Part shown: positions 1 to 9,199 of the stretch, piece by piece | Layout: each line of letters opens with the position of its first letter | Numbering within the stretch: position 1 is the first letter of the stretch | NCBI RefSeq assembly: GCF_030519655.1 | Contig: NZ_JAUMIT010000001.1 | Span: 434,001 to 498,000 of the forward strand | DNA: 64,000 bases | Direction of reading: 5' to 3' | From: Wenyingzhuangia gilva | GTDB taxonomy: Bacteria > Bacteroidota > Bacteroidia > Flavobacteriales > Flavobacteriaceae | Made by a program: the position numbers and the translations under genes | The notes under the pieces: model-generated | Told to the model about the DNA's origin: nothing | What the model saw: the letters and a program-made list of their open reading frames with translations, nothing else | The model's database searches: none

Positions 1-493
1 GTATAATCTTCTCTGTATTATTAAAACCTAACTTATGAATATTATCTCTTTCTAGAGTACAAGTAGCATGAATCGCTTCAGCTAGTTTCAAATCACGTTT
101 TTGATATAAAAACATAGCTATTCTCTTTTTCCAAGGGTTATTATTCATAATCCAAGGCTCTAACATTCCTCTAGGTGTAATTATATATGGGATGCCTTTT
201 ATTCTAGCTATTAATGCCATTACATGAATGTATGGATCCCAAACGTGTTGTAGATGTATTAGGTCTACTTTGTCTTTAGATAAAAACATACCATCTTTAA
301 ACAATTTAAAAATAGTCTTAAAAGATACTTTAAATTTTGCTGTTGTATTAACTTTAACAGGGTTCTTACTAGGTCTGGTATATATTTCTATATCAACCCC
401 TAATTTTGAAAGAGCCTCACAACTTTGTGGCACACTCCTAGAAGGCCCCCCGGCACTAATATCTAAAGAACCTACTACATGAATTACTTTCAT
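1..493 (-). CDS. Glycosyltransferase family 4, N-terminal part (cut by window edge)
   Basis: Reading leftward from the ATG at 491-493 gives an open frame of 164 codons that runs off the left edge without a stop. The N-terminus reads MKVIHVVGSLDISAGGPSRS, the usual opening of GT4 (GT-B fold) transferases: a beta strand, then a Gly-rich donor/acceptor loop, then an alternating Rossmann pattern. A segment near residues 105-115 (YIITPRGMLEPW) is also typical of GT4 enzymes in capsule and O-antigen loci. It probably adds one sugar to a lipid-linked repeat unit at the inner membrane. It follows a GT2 gene with almost no spacer, so it is the distal part of the same operon. Donor sugar cannot be inferred. 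Confidence 0.85.
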   Translation of the reverse strand, partial: MKVIHVVGSLDISAGGPSRSVPQSCEALSKLGVDIEIYTRPSKNPVKVNTTAKFKVSFKTIFKLFKDGMFLSKDKVDLIHLQHVWDPYIHVMALIARIKGIPYIITPRGMLEPWIMNNNPWKKRIAMFLYQKRDLKLAEAIHATCTLERDNIHKLGFNNTEKII

Positions 494-494
494 A

Positions 495-1328
495 TTATGT
501 ATATTTTTGTTTAAATAAAACTGTATTTAATTTATCTGGAATTATATTTAGAAAAATTAAAAATAAATAATATACAGCTGCGTTTAAGATGCCTTTGTGC
601 TGTTTTCTATAATAAAAATTGATATTAGGGTTGGAACCTAATGGTGAATACAATCTCTTAAATCTTTTCAGAAGTGTACTATTATTTAATCTTACTCTAC
701 AGATGTTGTTTACACCACAACTTCCTATGGGCTTAGTAGTACTCATAACTTGTATTCCTTTCTTTATTGCTCTTAAACCATAATCAACATCCCCTAAATC
801 ATGATGAAAAACTTTATCCATAAACCCAATTTTCTCAAAAACAAATCTTGGTATCAAAACAAAATTTCCATTTAAAAAAGTAATCGACTTCATTATACCT
901 TTAGGAATAATGATATTTTTGTTCTCGTCAAACCCTCCATATATTATTTTATTTTTATCATGATTTTCAATGACTCCAGAAACAATTGCTTTATGCTCCT
1001 TTATTTCAGAACATTTTAATATTTCCTCAAAAGCATCTTTATACAAAATGACGTCATCGTTAAGCCATAAAAAGAAATCGTATTTATTTTTTTCACTAGC
1101 ATGTTTCCATGCTATATTCATTCCTCTACACCAAAACAAGTCTCCTTTTCCCTTTATTATATTCACTTGGGGAAAATGTTCTTTAATAGCACTATAAGTA
1201 CCATCACTAGAATTATCATCTACTAAAAAAACATCTATATCATTTCTTAATTGAAAGAAATGATTCAAGCATCTTAAAGTTATTTGCTTTCTATTAAAGC
1301 AAGTTAGTAAAACAGCTATATTATTCAT
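495..1328 (-). CDS. Glycosyltransferase family 2
   Basis: 277 residues. GT-A fold signature: N-terminal strand MNNIAVLLTCFNR, nucleotide-binding DDNSSDGT at 37-44 and the metal-binding LNDD at 89-92. The stretch GDLFWCRGMNIAW (62-74) resembles the acceptor-side motif of WbbL/RfbF-like rhamnosyltransferases, though that does not fix the donor. The C-terminus has a hydrophobic stretch that may sit at the membrane. It lies 6 bp after the polymerase gene and just ahead of the GT4 gene at the left edge, in one leftward operon. Role inferred: sugar transfer onto the lipid-linked repeat unit. Confidence 0.88.
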   Translation of the reverse strand: MNNIAVLLTCFNRKQITLRCLNHFFQLRNDIDVFLVDDNSSDGTYSAIKEHFPQVNIIKGKGDLFWCRGMNIAWKHASEKNKYDFFLWLNDDVILYKDAFEEILKCSEIKEHKAIVSGVIENHDKNKIIYGGFDENKNIIIPKGIMKSITFLNGNFVLIPRFVFEKIGFMDKVFHHDLGDVDYGLRAIKKGIQVMSTTKPIGSCGVNNICRVRLNNSTLLKRFKRLYSPLGSNPNINFYYRKQHKGILNAAVYYLFLIFLNIIPDKLNTVLFKQKYT

Positions 1329-1334
1329 ATTTCA

Positions 1335-2591
1335 CTAGTATTTTATGGTGTAATTACTATTAAACATATTTCTTATATAAAAAAGTATTTCTTTATCATT
1401 TAATTTTCTTAAATCATTATTTAGACACATCGCAATAGGAATAAATAAAAATAAAGAATAGATACTGAAAAACAGTCTATCTTCTATAAAAGAAAACATT
1501 GATTTATATGCGACCCATAAGCCCAAACAAATACATAGCCAATTATTAGATTTATAAACACCTAAATATGATGCTCTAATAAAAAGAACCAAATAACAAA
1601 ACATACCTAAGAAACCACCCCATTGTATGTAGTTTAGCATTCCTGATTCTGTTGCTCTTCTTCCCTCAGCATATATCTTTTTTAAATCTCCCCAACTTAC
1701 TTTGGATAAATATGTTTTGGTTTTCCCATTCGCCCCTAACCCAAATAAAAGTGCATCTTTTTTATTTAATGCAGAAAACACATCTGTATAAATACCCGTT
1801 CTAGAATCTACCGTCACTTCTTGATCACCATAGTCCCCTGTATCTAACTCATAACTCCCAACATACTCTCCAATTTTAAAGATGTTAAACCCACCAGTAA
1901 GTCCTAAAAAGAGTAAAAATACCGGAACATATAATAGTATTCTTCTAAATGTTTTGATGAGTTTATACATAATTTCTAAATTTCTAAAATAGAATGTAAA
2001 AGAAATTAAAAACGCAACCATAATATTTAATAGATTCGCCCTCACAGATAAATCATTAAAAAATGATATGAACGCAACTAGTAATACAATAAGCCTCCAT
2101 TTTTTTTGTAAATAAGGCATAAAAATAATTAACAAATATATAGGTCCAACAGCATGTGCATAATCAAATGTACCTGTAGAACGTTTAAACAATAATATAG
2201 TAGCAAATAACAACACATTTAACATAAATGCTCTAAATGCCATTTTAATTGTTTGTATACCCTCAGAAAAAAGATAAATACTCAGTGGTAAGAAAATCAT
2301 GGTAGGAATGGTTGACGAAAAAATCACCTTTTTATCTTGAAGTGAAGTCATATCAATAATTCCTCTACACATTAAAGTTAAATTTAAGAAAATAAAGATA
2401 TTAAGTATCCATTGTGTTTTACTATCTAAGTTTGTTTTTGGAGATTTAATATTAAATAAAATTAAAAATAACATTAAAGGGTAACTACACAACATAGTAA
2501 CTACCGCCGTTCTTCCATAGAAAAAGAAATTAAAAATAAACGGCACAAAACATAGTAGAACACTGTACTTTGCTATTTTAGATGCATTCAT
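1335..2591 (-). CDS. O-antigen/capsule polymerase-like membrane protein (Wzy type)
   Basis: 418 residues, almost entirely hydrophobic, with roughly ten membrane segments and one long hydrophilic loop at about 235-300 containing Asp, Gly and Arg-rich stretches. That layout is usual for Wzy polymerases and WaaL ligases, which are recognised by topology more than by sequence. The first 14 bp overlap the end of the upstream acetyltransferase gene, implying translational coupling. Because a flippase (9200-10735) and several glycosyltransferases lie in the same run, a polymerase role is the best inference; an O-antigen ligase is the main alternative. This is the first of two polymerase-like genes in the window. 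Confidence 0.75.
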   Translation of the reverse strand: MNASKIAKYSVLLCFVPFIFNFFFYGRTAVVTMLCSYPLMLFLILFNIKSPKTNLDSKTQWILNIFIFLNLTLMCRGIIDMTSLQDKKVIFSSTIPTMIFLPLSIYLFSEGIQTIKMAFRAFMLNVLLFATILLFKRSTGTFDYAHAVGPIYLLIIFMPYLQKKWRLIVLLVAFISFFNDLSVRANLLNIMVAFLISFTFYFRNLEIMYKLIKTFRRILLYVPVFLLFLGLTGGFNIFKIGEYVGSYELDTGDYGDQEVTVDSRTGIYTDVFSALNKKDALLFGLGANGKTKTYLSKVSWGDLKKIYAEGRRATESGMLNYIQWGGFLGMFCYLVLFIRASYLGVYKSNNWLCICLGLWVAYKSMFSFIEDRLFFSIYSLFLFIPIAMCLNNDLRKLNDKEILFYIRNMFNSNYTIKY

Positions 2592-3117
2592 ATATCCTCT
2601 CTTCTTTTAGCAATTCTATATTGTACATTTTATGAATGTTTTGCTTTAACCATTCCTCATCTTTATTCCACCACTCAAACTCTAATAAAAACTTGATAGT
2701 TTCTTCATCATACCTATATTTTAATACTTTGGCAGGACCTCCCCCCACAATTGCGTAAAGAGGAACATCTTTTGTTACCACTCCATGTGTTAAAACCATA
2801 GCTCCATTGCCTATTGTAACACCACCTACAATAAAAAATCCTTGACCTATCCAACAATCGTGACCAATAAACACTACATGTTTGTTGTTAGAATCAGCAT
2901 ATCTAATTTCTTCAAAATATTGTTTGTCCACATAAGTAGATCCATTTTGTTTTCTTAAAGAAACAAAACTGGGTGATGTTGACACATATGGTACCTCAAA
3001 CGGATGCTTTACTAGATTTACCTTAACAAAAGAACCTATTATGTCTGAATCACATTGAATATAACTACCATACCCTAGCTGTCCATTAAACCTCGAGTTT
3101 TTATATAATTTATTCAT
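2578..3117 (-). CDS. Hexapeptide-repeat acetyltransferase (CatB/XAT-like)
   Basis: 179 residues. The middle shows left-handed beta-helix hexapeptide repeats around GHDCWIGQGFFIVGGVTIG, then the VVTKDVPLYAIVGGGPAKV segment typical of xenobiotic and sugar O-acetyltransferases. The C-terminal helix (EEFEWWN-like, here LLEFEWWN) matches the CatB family. It likely transfers acetyl from acetyl-CoA to a sugar hydroxyl or amino group of the repeat unit in the cytoplasm. It overlaps the polymerase gene by 14 bp. The substrate cannot be told from sequence. Confidence 0.85.
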   Translation of the reverse strand: MNKLYKNSRFNGQLGYGSYIQCDSDIIGSFVKVNLVKHPFEVPYVSTSPSFVSLRKQNGSTYVDKQYFEEIRYADSNNKHVVFIGHDCWIGQGFFIVGGVTIGNGAMVLTHGVVTKDVPLYAIVGGGPAKVLKYRYDEETIKFLLEFEWWNKDEEWLKQNIHKMYNIELLKEERIYECI

Positions 3118-3186
3118 TCCTTCAAATTTGGAAGTTAAACTAATTGTAACCGAATAATCAAACTTTAGTTTTAATTTTCATTTATT

Positions 3187-4182
3187 TTACCAATAACAGG
3201 CACCCTCTACATTTTCGGCTCCTTTGGGCTTTTCATTTGCTCCGGGATAAATCCAATGCTCATTAAACAAATCTACGTAATTAACATTTATGGTTTCATC
3301 GGGTCTATAAATACGTATTCTTTCGTATTGTTCTTCCCATCTTTTTCCTTTAATACCAAATAACAGTTGCGTACCACCACCAATATGTACAGCTTTTTTC
3401 CCCATTCTTTTTACATGAGCAGCCAATGGCAATCCGTAGGCACCACAACCCAAAATACAGATATCAAAATCTATCTTAGAGATTTTATTTTCCATATACT
3501 CCAAAGCTTCAAACCAATCTTTAAAAGGGACTTTAGTACCCGCAACTGATTGTATTGCTTGAAAAGTAATCAATTCAAAATCAGGTAAAATTTCAGCATC
3601 TTTAAACAATAATTTTCTTTTTGCGTATTGCTCTCTAATGGATTGATCAAAGGGATGCACCACCAATACTTTTTTCCCTTTTAATAATCTTGTCCAAGGA
3701 TTTTCTACAAAAAAGGGATACAAGGTTTCTAACTGAACTTTTACAACACTCTTTTTAAGCGGCATAAACTTTTCGTGGTACTGAAAAGAGCCTAATAAAT
3801 CTATTAAAGGAATGTCCTTCAAATATCTTTCAGAAAACTTCTCACTTGTTTCTTCAGATGGCGGAAAAATACCAGAATAAATGTTCATATATTTAAAGTG
3901 GTTAGTATTCCACCAAGGTGTATGTGTATAATCTGTAATGTATTCATAAATTTTTCGTGAAAAACTTTTATTACTTGTAATACACAAATAATTGTTAATA
4001 CAATTCATTTCGGTAGTTCCAAACCTAGAAATCATGCATGGTTCTGGTGCATTTAACAGGGTAAAAATAGCATCATTTGCTACTTGTCTATCCATTTCAC
4101 ATTTGGGATTCAAAAAAACTTTACCAGTTAGTTTTCTATATGCCTTTTTCACAACTCTTATTGCGATATCTTTTAATTTCAT
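3187..4182 (-). CDS. Uncharacterised GT-D-like protein in polysaccharide locus
   Basis: 331 residues without an obvious signal peptide or membrane segment. Residues 52-61 (SRFGTTEMNC) resemble the RFGDGE-type motif near the start of GT-D fold glycosyltransferases (formerly DUF1792). The C-terminal part has a second Rossmann-like region with ILGCGAYGLPLAAHVKRMG followed by HIGGGTQLLFGIKGKRW, which is also seen in that family. It sits between an acetyltransferase and a GT2 gene, which supports a glycan-building role. The motif match is partial (Thr-Thr where the family has Asp-Gly), so the assignment is tentative and the reaction unknown. Confidence 0.6.
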   Translation of the reverse strand: MKLKDIAIRVVKKAYRKLTGKVFLNPKCEMDRQVANDAIFTLLNAPEPCMISRFGTTEMNCINNYLCITSNKSFSRKIYEYITDYTHTPWWNTNHFKYMNIYSGIFPPSEETSEKFSERYLKDIPLIDLLGSFQYHEKFMPLKKSVVKVQLETLYPFFVENPWTRLLKGKKVLVVHPFDQSIREQYAKRKLLFKDAEILPDFELITFQAIQSVAGTKVPFKDWFEALEYMENKISKIDFDICILGCGAYGLPLAAHVKRMGKKAVHIGGGTQLLFGIKGKRWEEQYERIRIYRPDETINVNYVDLFNEHWIYPGANEKPKGAENVEGACYW

Positions 4183-4205
4183 AAGTTGTCTTATTATCTT
4201 AATTC

Positions 4206-5171
4206 TTAGTGAATTATAATGTAGTTCAGCTTTTTCCCAAGTAAAACCGCTCTTGTTTTGTACACTAAGGTTTTAAAACTTTTGAACAATTTTGTTCTTA
4301 CTTTGCTATTTAACAGTTTTGTGTATTTATGATTCGCTTTTGCACTATACGCTTTTACTAACTTATAGGTTTTATCATCAAAAACTATTAACGAGTTAAA
4401 AAAAACAGTTATCATTTTGTTTGCATCTACTCGATCTAAAAAAGTTTTCTCTGCAAAGTTAAGCATTGTGTTGTCTATATCATTGATGATGTTATTCCTA
4501 ACACCCATATACCTAACATAGTAGTCCGGATGTATTATTTTAGTATTCATCGCAGACACTTCATTATCTACATATTCATACACAATATGCTTTATATTAC
4601 ACGCTTTATTAATGTATTTACATATATAGAGCTTCATCAATACATCTTCTCCTATTTTAATGCTAGCATCAATATTAAATATTTCTTCTTTTATAACACT
4701 TCTCCTATATAAAGAAGCATATAAATAGCCGTAGGAATTGCTTTTTAGTAAGCTAAACAAATAATCTTTTTTATTTAATATTCCAATATCTTTGTGCTCC
4801 CATATTTTCTTATTTGGAACACCAATTAGACCAGCATTTACAACATCTATTTCGTTAGTAAAGTTATTTAATAGTATTTCTAAGCAGTTGGTTTTTAAGT
4901 TGTCATCCGCATCTAAAAACATAATATATTCTCCTACAGACTCTAAAAAGCCTTTTTTACGAGCAGCAGTAACCCCACTATTTTGTTGTGAAAAAACTTT
5001 AACACAAGAGTGCTCTTCTTCTATTTTTTTTAATTCCTGAATAGAGTTATCTATGCTTCCATCATCCACAATCACTATTTCATAATTTGTTACAGACTGA
5101 TTAAATACGCTTTGAACACATTTCTTAATTGTGTTTTCTGCATTGTATACTGGAATTATAATACTGATCAT
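4206..5171 (-). CDS. Glycosyltransferase family 2
   Basis: 321 residues. Classical GT2 start MISIIIPVYNAENTIKKCV, DDGS at 36-39 and the metal-binding DADD at 87-90, followed by a variable acceptor domain. No membrane segment except a weakly hydrophobic tail. It lies 13 bp after the pyruvyl transferase gene and 23 bp before the GT-D-like gene, so it is probably co-transcribed. It should add one residue to the undecaprenyl-linked repeat unit. Donor and linkage are not predictable. Confidence 0.9.
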   Translation of the reverse strand: MISIIIPVYNAENTIKKCVQSVFNQSVTNYEIVIVDDGSIDNSIQELKKIEEEHSCVKVFSQQNSGVTAARKKGFLESVGEYIMFLDADDNLKTNCLEILLNNFTNEIDVVNAGLIGVPNKKIWEHKDIGILNKKDYLFSLLKSNSYGYLYASLYRRSVIKEEIFNIDASIKIGEDVLMKLYICKYINKACNIKHIVYEYVDNEVSAMNTKIIHPDYYVRYMGVRNNIINDIDNTMLNFAEKTFLDRVDANKMITVFFNSLIVFDDKTYKLVKAYSAKANHKYTKLLNSKVRTKLFKSFKTLVYKTRAVLLGKKLNYIIIH

Positions 5172-5184
5172 GTTAGTAAATAAT

Positions 5185-6315
5185 TTATTTTAAGAGGCTT
5201 TCTTTTAAAAAATCTAAAGATTTTTCCTTTTCTGTTTCTAAAATTTTATTTACAGCTGTATAATCTATTTTAGTTTTTAAAACCTTTTTAATACCATCTA
5301 AATCACTTACCAATCTATCTTGTAAATTAAATATTTTTAAGACAGAATTAAATCTAGACATTCCTCTTACTTCGTTGCCAATAGTTATAAATTGCTTGTT
5401 GAATAGTATTGAAAATATGGTTCCGTGGAAAGAGTCTGTTATAATGAATTCACTCGTTAAAAATCCTTCTATCCAATCTTCTACAGGAGGATATATACAA
5501 TCTTTAATATTTTTTACACTTTCTTCATTCATTGCTTTTGGCATAATTTTAAACAATGGCAAATCAAAATACTCTTTAACACTAGTCTCAATTTCTTTAT
5601 TTGCATATTCAGGATCTAAAACATAAAACATTATCTGTTTTTTTGTTTCTAAATCTTTATCAAAAAAAGCTTTGTAATCGTCTACTTCTAACAATAATGT
5701 AGGATCTAAGACTAGCTTTGATTTTACCCCAAACTTTGTTTCACATAATTTTACTGCTCCTTCTTCTCTTACAGAAACAGCATCGAATTTTTGTAAAAGG
5801 CTAGCACATTTATATAAATCTCTATCTTTAAACTCGTTAAAATCTACACCAAAAGAAGCTGCATAAGAAATACGTTTTGATGTTGAGTTATTTTTTAAAA
5901 AATTTAAAAAATAGGTTTGAATATTTGGAGAATATCTAGGCCTCCAAACTTGGTCACTTCCAACCACATAACCATCATAATTTAATTTTTGTAAGTCTCC
6001 TAAATTCTGTTTGGTATATTTTCCTTGTCCAAGTTTAATATACTCATTTTTAAAGGCATCTGTGTGTGTGGCTATTTTCTTTTTTTGCTCTTCTGTTGGT
6101 TTAAATTGTGGTCTTATTTTTTTTTGGAAAATAAACTTGTCTATGTTCAATTTAACAACACCTTTTAATTTTGAAATAAAAGAAGAACTATAGCCTATGT
6201 CTAAGGTTTCTGATTCAATATTTAGTTTTTTCTTAAGTACTTTTTGTAAAGCAAAAGCTTGAAGAAGCCCCCCATAATTGTTGTGTAATGGTTGTGTTAA
6301 AATTGCTATTTTCAT
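5185..6315 (-). CDS. Polysaccharide pyruvyl transferase family protein
   Basis: 376 residues. The N-terminus MKIAILTQPLHNNYGGLLQA has the N-Y-G-x-x-L-Q pattern of the polysaccharide pyruvyl transferase family (PF04230, CsaB/WcaK-like). Further family marks are GSDQVWRP near 138 and TDSFHGTIFSILFNK near 294-308, which forms the donor site. Family members use phosphoenolpyruvate to place ketal pyruvate on a sugar, giving an acidic substituent. Context next to a thiamine-diphosphate enzyme and glycosyltransferases fits a decoration enzyme. Some members of the family may have other roles, so the exact reaction is inferred. Confidence 0.85.
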   Translation of the reverse strand: MKIAILTQPLHNNYGGLLQAFALQKVLKKKLNIESETLDIGYSSSFISKLKGVVKLNIDKFIFQKKIRPQFKPTEEQKKKIATHTDAFKNEYIKLGQGKYTKQNLGDLQKLNYDGYVVGSDQVWRPRYSPNIQTYFLNFLKNNSTSKRISYAASFGVDFNEFKDRDLYKCASLLQKFDAVSVREEGAVKLCETKFGVKSKLVLDPTLLLEVDDYKAFFDKDLETKKQIMFYVLDPEYANKEIETSVKEYFDLPLFKIMPKAMNEESVKNIKDCIYPPVEDWIEGFLTSEFIITDSFHGTIFSILFNKQFITIGNEVRGMSRFNSVLKIFNLQDRLVSDLDGIKKVLKTKIDYTAVNKILETEKEKSLDFLKESLLK

Positions 6316-6360
6316 TTATTTAAATTTTACTCCAAAAAGGATGTTTTGCTGTTTAGTTAT

Positions 6361-8106
6361 TTATTTCCCAATAATCCCTTTAAGCCCTTTAATTCCTTTT
6401 TTACCAATAAGTTGTGTTGCTACTTTCACCGCTTTTCCTTTAACATTCTCTTCAATATTTAACATTCTCTCAAGCGCATAGCTTTCTTTTTCATTTTCTG
6501 TAAAAACTTCAAAAAACATTGATTTTTCAGTAATATCGCTTTCTAAGAATCTTTTATATACATCTGTGAACTCTTTTTTATTAGAAGCTGTTAAATACTC
6601 AAAACCTAAGTTTTCTGCATAATTTTTAACTAATTTTGGAGATTTTTGTCCATAATGACCTGAAGCTGCTACAAATGCATCTGCGCTATTCCCAAATTCC
6701 GAAGCCCTATGATTGTATTGTCTAAACTCAGTTCCTACACCATTATTTATCATTAAAATTCTGAGATTATTACCAACATGCCTATTTCCTAACACATTCA
6801 TATCATAGAAAAAAGCTAAATCTCCAATAACACTAAAATATAACTTCTCCTTATTTGTTAAAGAAGCACCAATTAACGTAGACATACAACCATCTATTCC
6901 AAATCCACCGACATTAGATGATGATTCTACAGATTTTGGTAACTCAAAGAAATTCCACGAACGTAGACTGTTTAAGATAGCAAAGTGTATCGTTGATTTT
7001 TGGGGAATTAAATGAGCCATCATTGAAGCTATCCAAATATTTGAAAATGGGATTTCTGGTAATTTACTTCTTAACTCCTCTATTTTGTTAGTGCACAAAG
7101 GAAAATATGTGTTTTTAGACATATTTAAACCATTAATGGCATAATAATTAAAGAAACTTGCCTCATCCATTTGAAACACTTTAATTAATTTTTTAAAGGT
7201 ATCTTTTATCTCTCCATCAGGGCTTACTCTCCATACTTTATTTCTTATCAAAGGTGATGAATAATAGTCTCCCGTTACTTCACCAATATGAATTACTAAA
7301 TCTGGACGTTTAAAATTTGACAATCCCATTGATTGCCCACCTAAAATAGACCCTAATATTCTATAATTACCATAGTAACCACTAGTATGATCACAAAAAA
7401 CAACTGCATTATTTTTTTCACAGAATTTTTCTATTGATAAAGTTAGCTCATTAGACATTTTAACATGTGCTCCAATAAATATAGCTATAAGATCATTTTC
7501 TAGTAATCTTGGCATTTTATCTATTAATTCATATCTCTCTATTTTATGAGCTATAGGAAGTTCTTTTGTTTCAAAAGTTCCATAAGTAGTTGGTAAATTA
7601 ATATGTACTGGTCCTCCTCCATTTCTTTTTAATTCCAAGATAGCTTTGTTTACTTTAATTTCACAATCCCATTTTTCTTGTTCATTTTCAACAATAGGTA
7701 AGGTTAAGCTTAAATTAGCTATATCAGTCGGTAAAGAACTTCTATCAATTACTTGTGCTATATTATGTCCTATACTCGATATTGGCTGGGTAGATGTAAT
7801 TGTTAAAACTGGTAGCTTACGATAGTAAGCTTCAGTTAAACCAGGCAAATAGTTCCTTGAAGCTGTAGCTCCTGTACAACTTATAACGACTGGCTCACCA
7901 GACTCGGCAACCAAACCACACGCCATGTATGCTGCAGATCTTTCATCTACAGAAGAATAGACTTCAAAAAAAGGATCAAACTGCATACTAACCACTAACG
8001 CCATATTTGTAGTACCCGGCGAAGCTATAACTTTTTTAATTCCATGCTCTTTTAGTAGAGCGATAATAATTTGAGCATTTTTCTCATCTGTATAAAACTT
8101 TCCCAT
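6361..8106 (-). CDS. MenD-like thiamine-diphosphate enzyme in polysaccharide locus
   Basis: 581 residues with the three-domain layout of ThDP enzymes. Visible marks: SPGTTN (29-34) in the place of the SPGSRS of MenD, DER at 54-56 providing the catalytic Glu at 55, SNVGGFGIDGCMST near 397-410, and the ThDP-binding GDL at 428-430 closed by NN at 454-455. These resemble MenD (SEPHCHC synthase) more than acetolactate synthase. It is not in a menaquinone operon: it sits between an SDR gene and a pyruvyl transferase gene in a capsule/O-antigen locus. I infer that it forms a C-C bond between a decarboxylated 2-keto acid and a sugar or small precursor. The C-terminal tail (about 550-581) is Lys/Gly-rich and beyond the usual domain. 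Confidence 0.8.
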   Translation of the reverse strand: MGKFYTDEKNAQIIIALLKEHGIKKVIASPGTTNMALVVSMQFDPFFEVYSSVDERSAAYMACGLVAESGEPVVISCTGATASRNYLPGLTEAYYRKLPVLTITSTQPISSIGHNIAQVIDRSSLPTDIANLSLTLPIVENEQEKWDCEIKVNKAILELKRNGGGPVHINLPTTYGTFETKELPIAHKIERYELIDKMPRLLENDLIAIFIGAHVKMSNELTLSIEKFCEKNNAVVFCDHTSGYYGNYRILGSILGGQSMGLSNFKRPDLVIHIGEVTGDYYSSPLIRNKVWRVSPDGEIKDTFKKLIKVFQMDEASFFNYYAINGLNMSKNTYFPLCTNKIEELRSKLPEIPFSNIWIASMMAHLIPQKSTIHFAILNSLRSWNFFELPKSVESSSNVGGFGIDGCMSTLIGASLTNKEKLYFSVIGDLAFFYDMNVLGNRHVGNNLRILMINNGVGTEFRQYNHRASEFGNSADAFVAASGHYGQKSPKLVKNYAENLGFEYLTASNKKEFTDVYKRFLESDITEKSMFFEVFTENEKESYALERMLNIEENVKGKAVKVATQLIGKKGIKGLKGIIGK

Positions 8107-8135
8107 AATGTATCATTTATTTTTTGCGAAAAAAA

Positions 8136-9188
8136 TTAAAAAAACCTGTATTTCAAGTATCTCGCAATATCTTTTAATTTCTTTATTTCTAACAAAGAAG
8201 CAAATTCTCCTGTTGCTCTATCTTTCACTGCTTCTTTTCTCCAGTTTATTTTTATATAGTGTGGATTTTTAAAAAATTCTTGCAAACAATTTTGCAACCC
8301 CTTTTCAACCTCTATAAATTCCCTTGTATCAACAAGTTTTGAAATTTTAGAATTATCAAAGCACCTGTTATAAAACCTATCATATAAGGCTTGATATTTT
8401 GCGTCATGATGTTTAAAAAAGCTTTCTTTATTTTGTAATAATATTTTAGTTTTCTTATTTGTGTGATTTTCAATTACTTTTTTATACACATTAAGTACAT
8501 AACGCCATGTTACACTTTGATTGTTAGTGACATGAAATTCATTCCCTAAAGCTTCTTGTTTTCCGATAATCTTAAAAATAGCAAAAGACACGTCTAGCCC
8601 ATATGTTAGTGTTGTCCTTTTATCTATCATATCCTCAGAAAAAACAATTGTTCTTCCTCTTGATGCTCTATAAAGCCAATCTTCTTTTTCTAATACACCT
8701 AATTGTAATCTTCTTTCACTGTAAGTAATATACGGCCTAATAATTGTGTAATTTTTCTCTACTGATATTTTCAGTATATCTTCTTGTCGTGCTTTAGTTA
8801 ATGCATATTCATCTGTAGATAAATATTCTTCATCTTTAGAAACATGTAATAATTTTGGAGAGGACTCTGTTATTACGGGATTTGTTTCAGCATAAACTCT
8901 TGCGGAACTTATAAAAATGTATTGTGATGTAGCTTTTAAAAGTAACTCCACTCTGTTCTTAAAAGACTCTGTTGAATACACCATAAAATCAATAATTGCA
9001 TCCCATTTTTTTTGCATCAATTTAGCTATAAACTCATCTTGATTTGCATTTCCTTGAATATATGTTATATTTTCATAGGAATCCCTCTCACTACGTGATG
9101 TAACAAAAACCTTGTCTTGAGTTTTTGATAATAAATCTACTAAATGAACACCCATAGCACCAGTTCCTCCAAGTATTAAAATTCTCAT
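8136..9188 (-). CDS. Extended SDR, NAD-dependent epimerase/reductase
   Basis: 350 residues. N-terminal nucleotide-binding GGTGAMG (7-13), SSARVYAE at 94-101 and a catalytic Tyr128-x3-Lys132 (YALTK) mark an extended short-chain dehydrogenase. The C-terminal substrate domain is longer and Lys-rich and does not match a sugar epimerase that I recognise. It lies 29 bp upstream of the MenD-like gene and 11 bp downstream of the flippase gene, so the SDR and the ThDP enzyme probably act in sequence, for example reduction of a keto product. Product identity is unknown. Confidence 0.8.
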   Translation of the reverse strand: MRILILGGTGAMGVHLVDLLSKTQDKVFVTSRSERDSYENITYIQGNANQDEFIAKLMQKKWDAIIDFMVYSTESFKNRVELLLKATSQYIFISSARVYAETNPVITESSPKLLHVSKDEEYLSTDEYALTKARQEDILKISVEKNYTIIRPYITYSERRLQLGVLEKEDWLYRASRGRTIVFSEDMIDKRTTLTYGLDVSFAIFKIIGKQEALGNEFHVTNNQSVTWRYVLNVYKKVIENHTNKKTKILLQNKESFFKHHDAKYQALYDRFYNRCFDNSKISKLVDTREFIEVEKGLQNCLQEFFKNPHYIKINWRKEAVKDRATGEFASLLEIKKLKDIARYLKYRFF

Positions 9189-9199
9189 AATGAAGTCAT

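Noticed and set aside
228-482. Plus-strand open frame of 84 codons at the left edge
   Set aside because: Shadow of the partial GT4 gene on the minus strand.
6361-8106. Assignment as true menD or as acetolactate synthase
   Set aside because: Motifs are MenD-like, but context is a glycan locus with no menaquinone genes; the acetolactate synthase of this genome is ilvB at 57046-58746.
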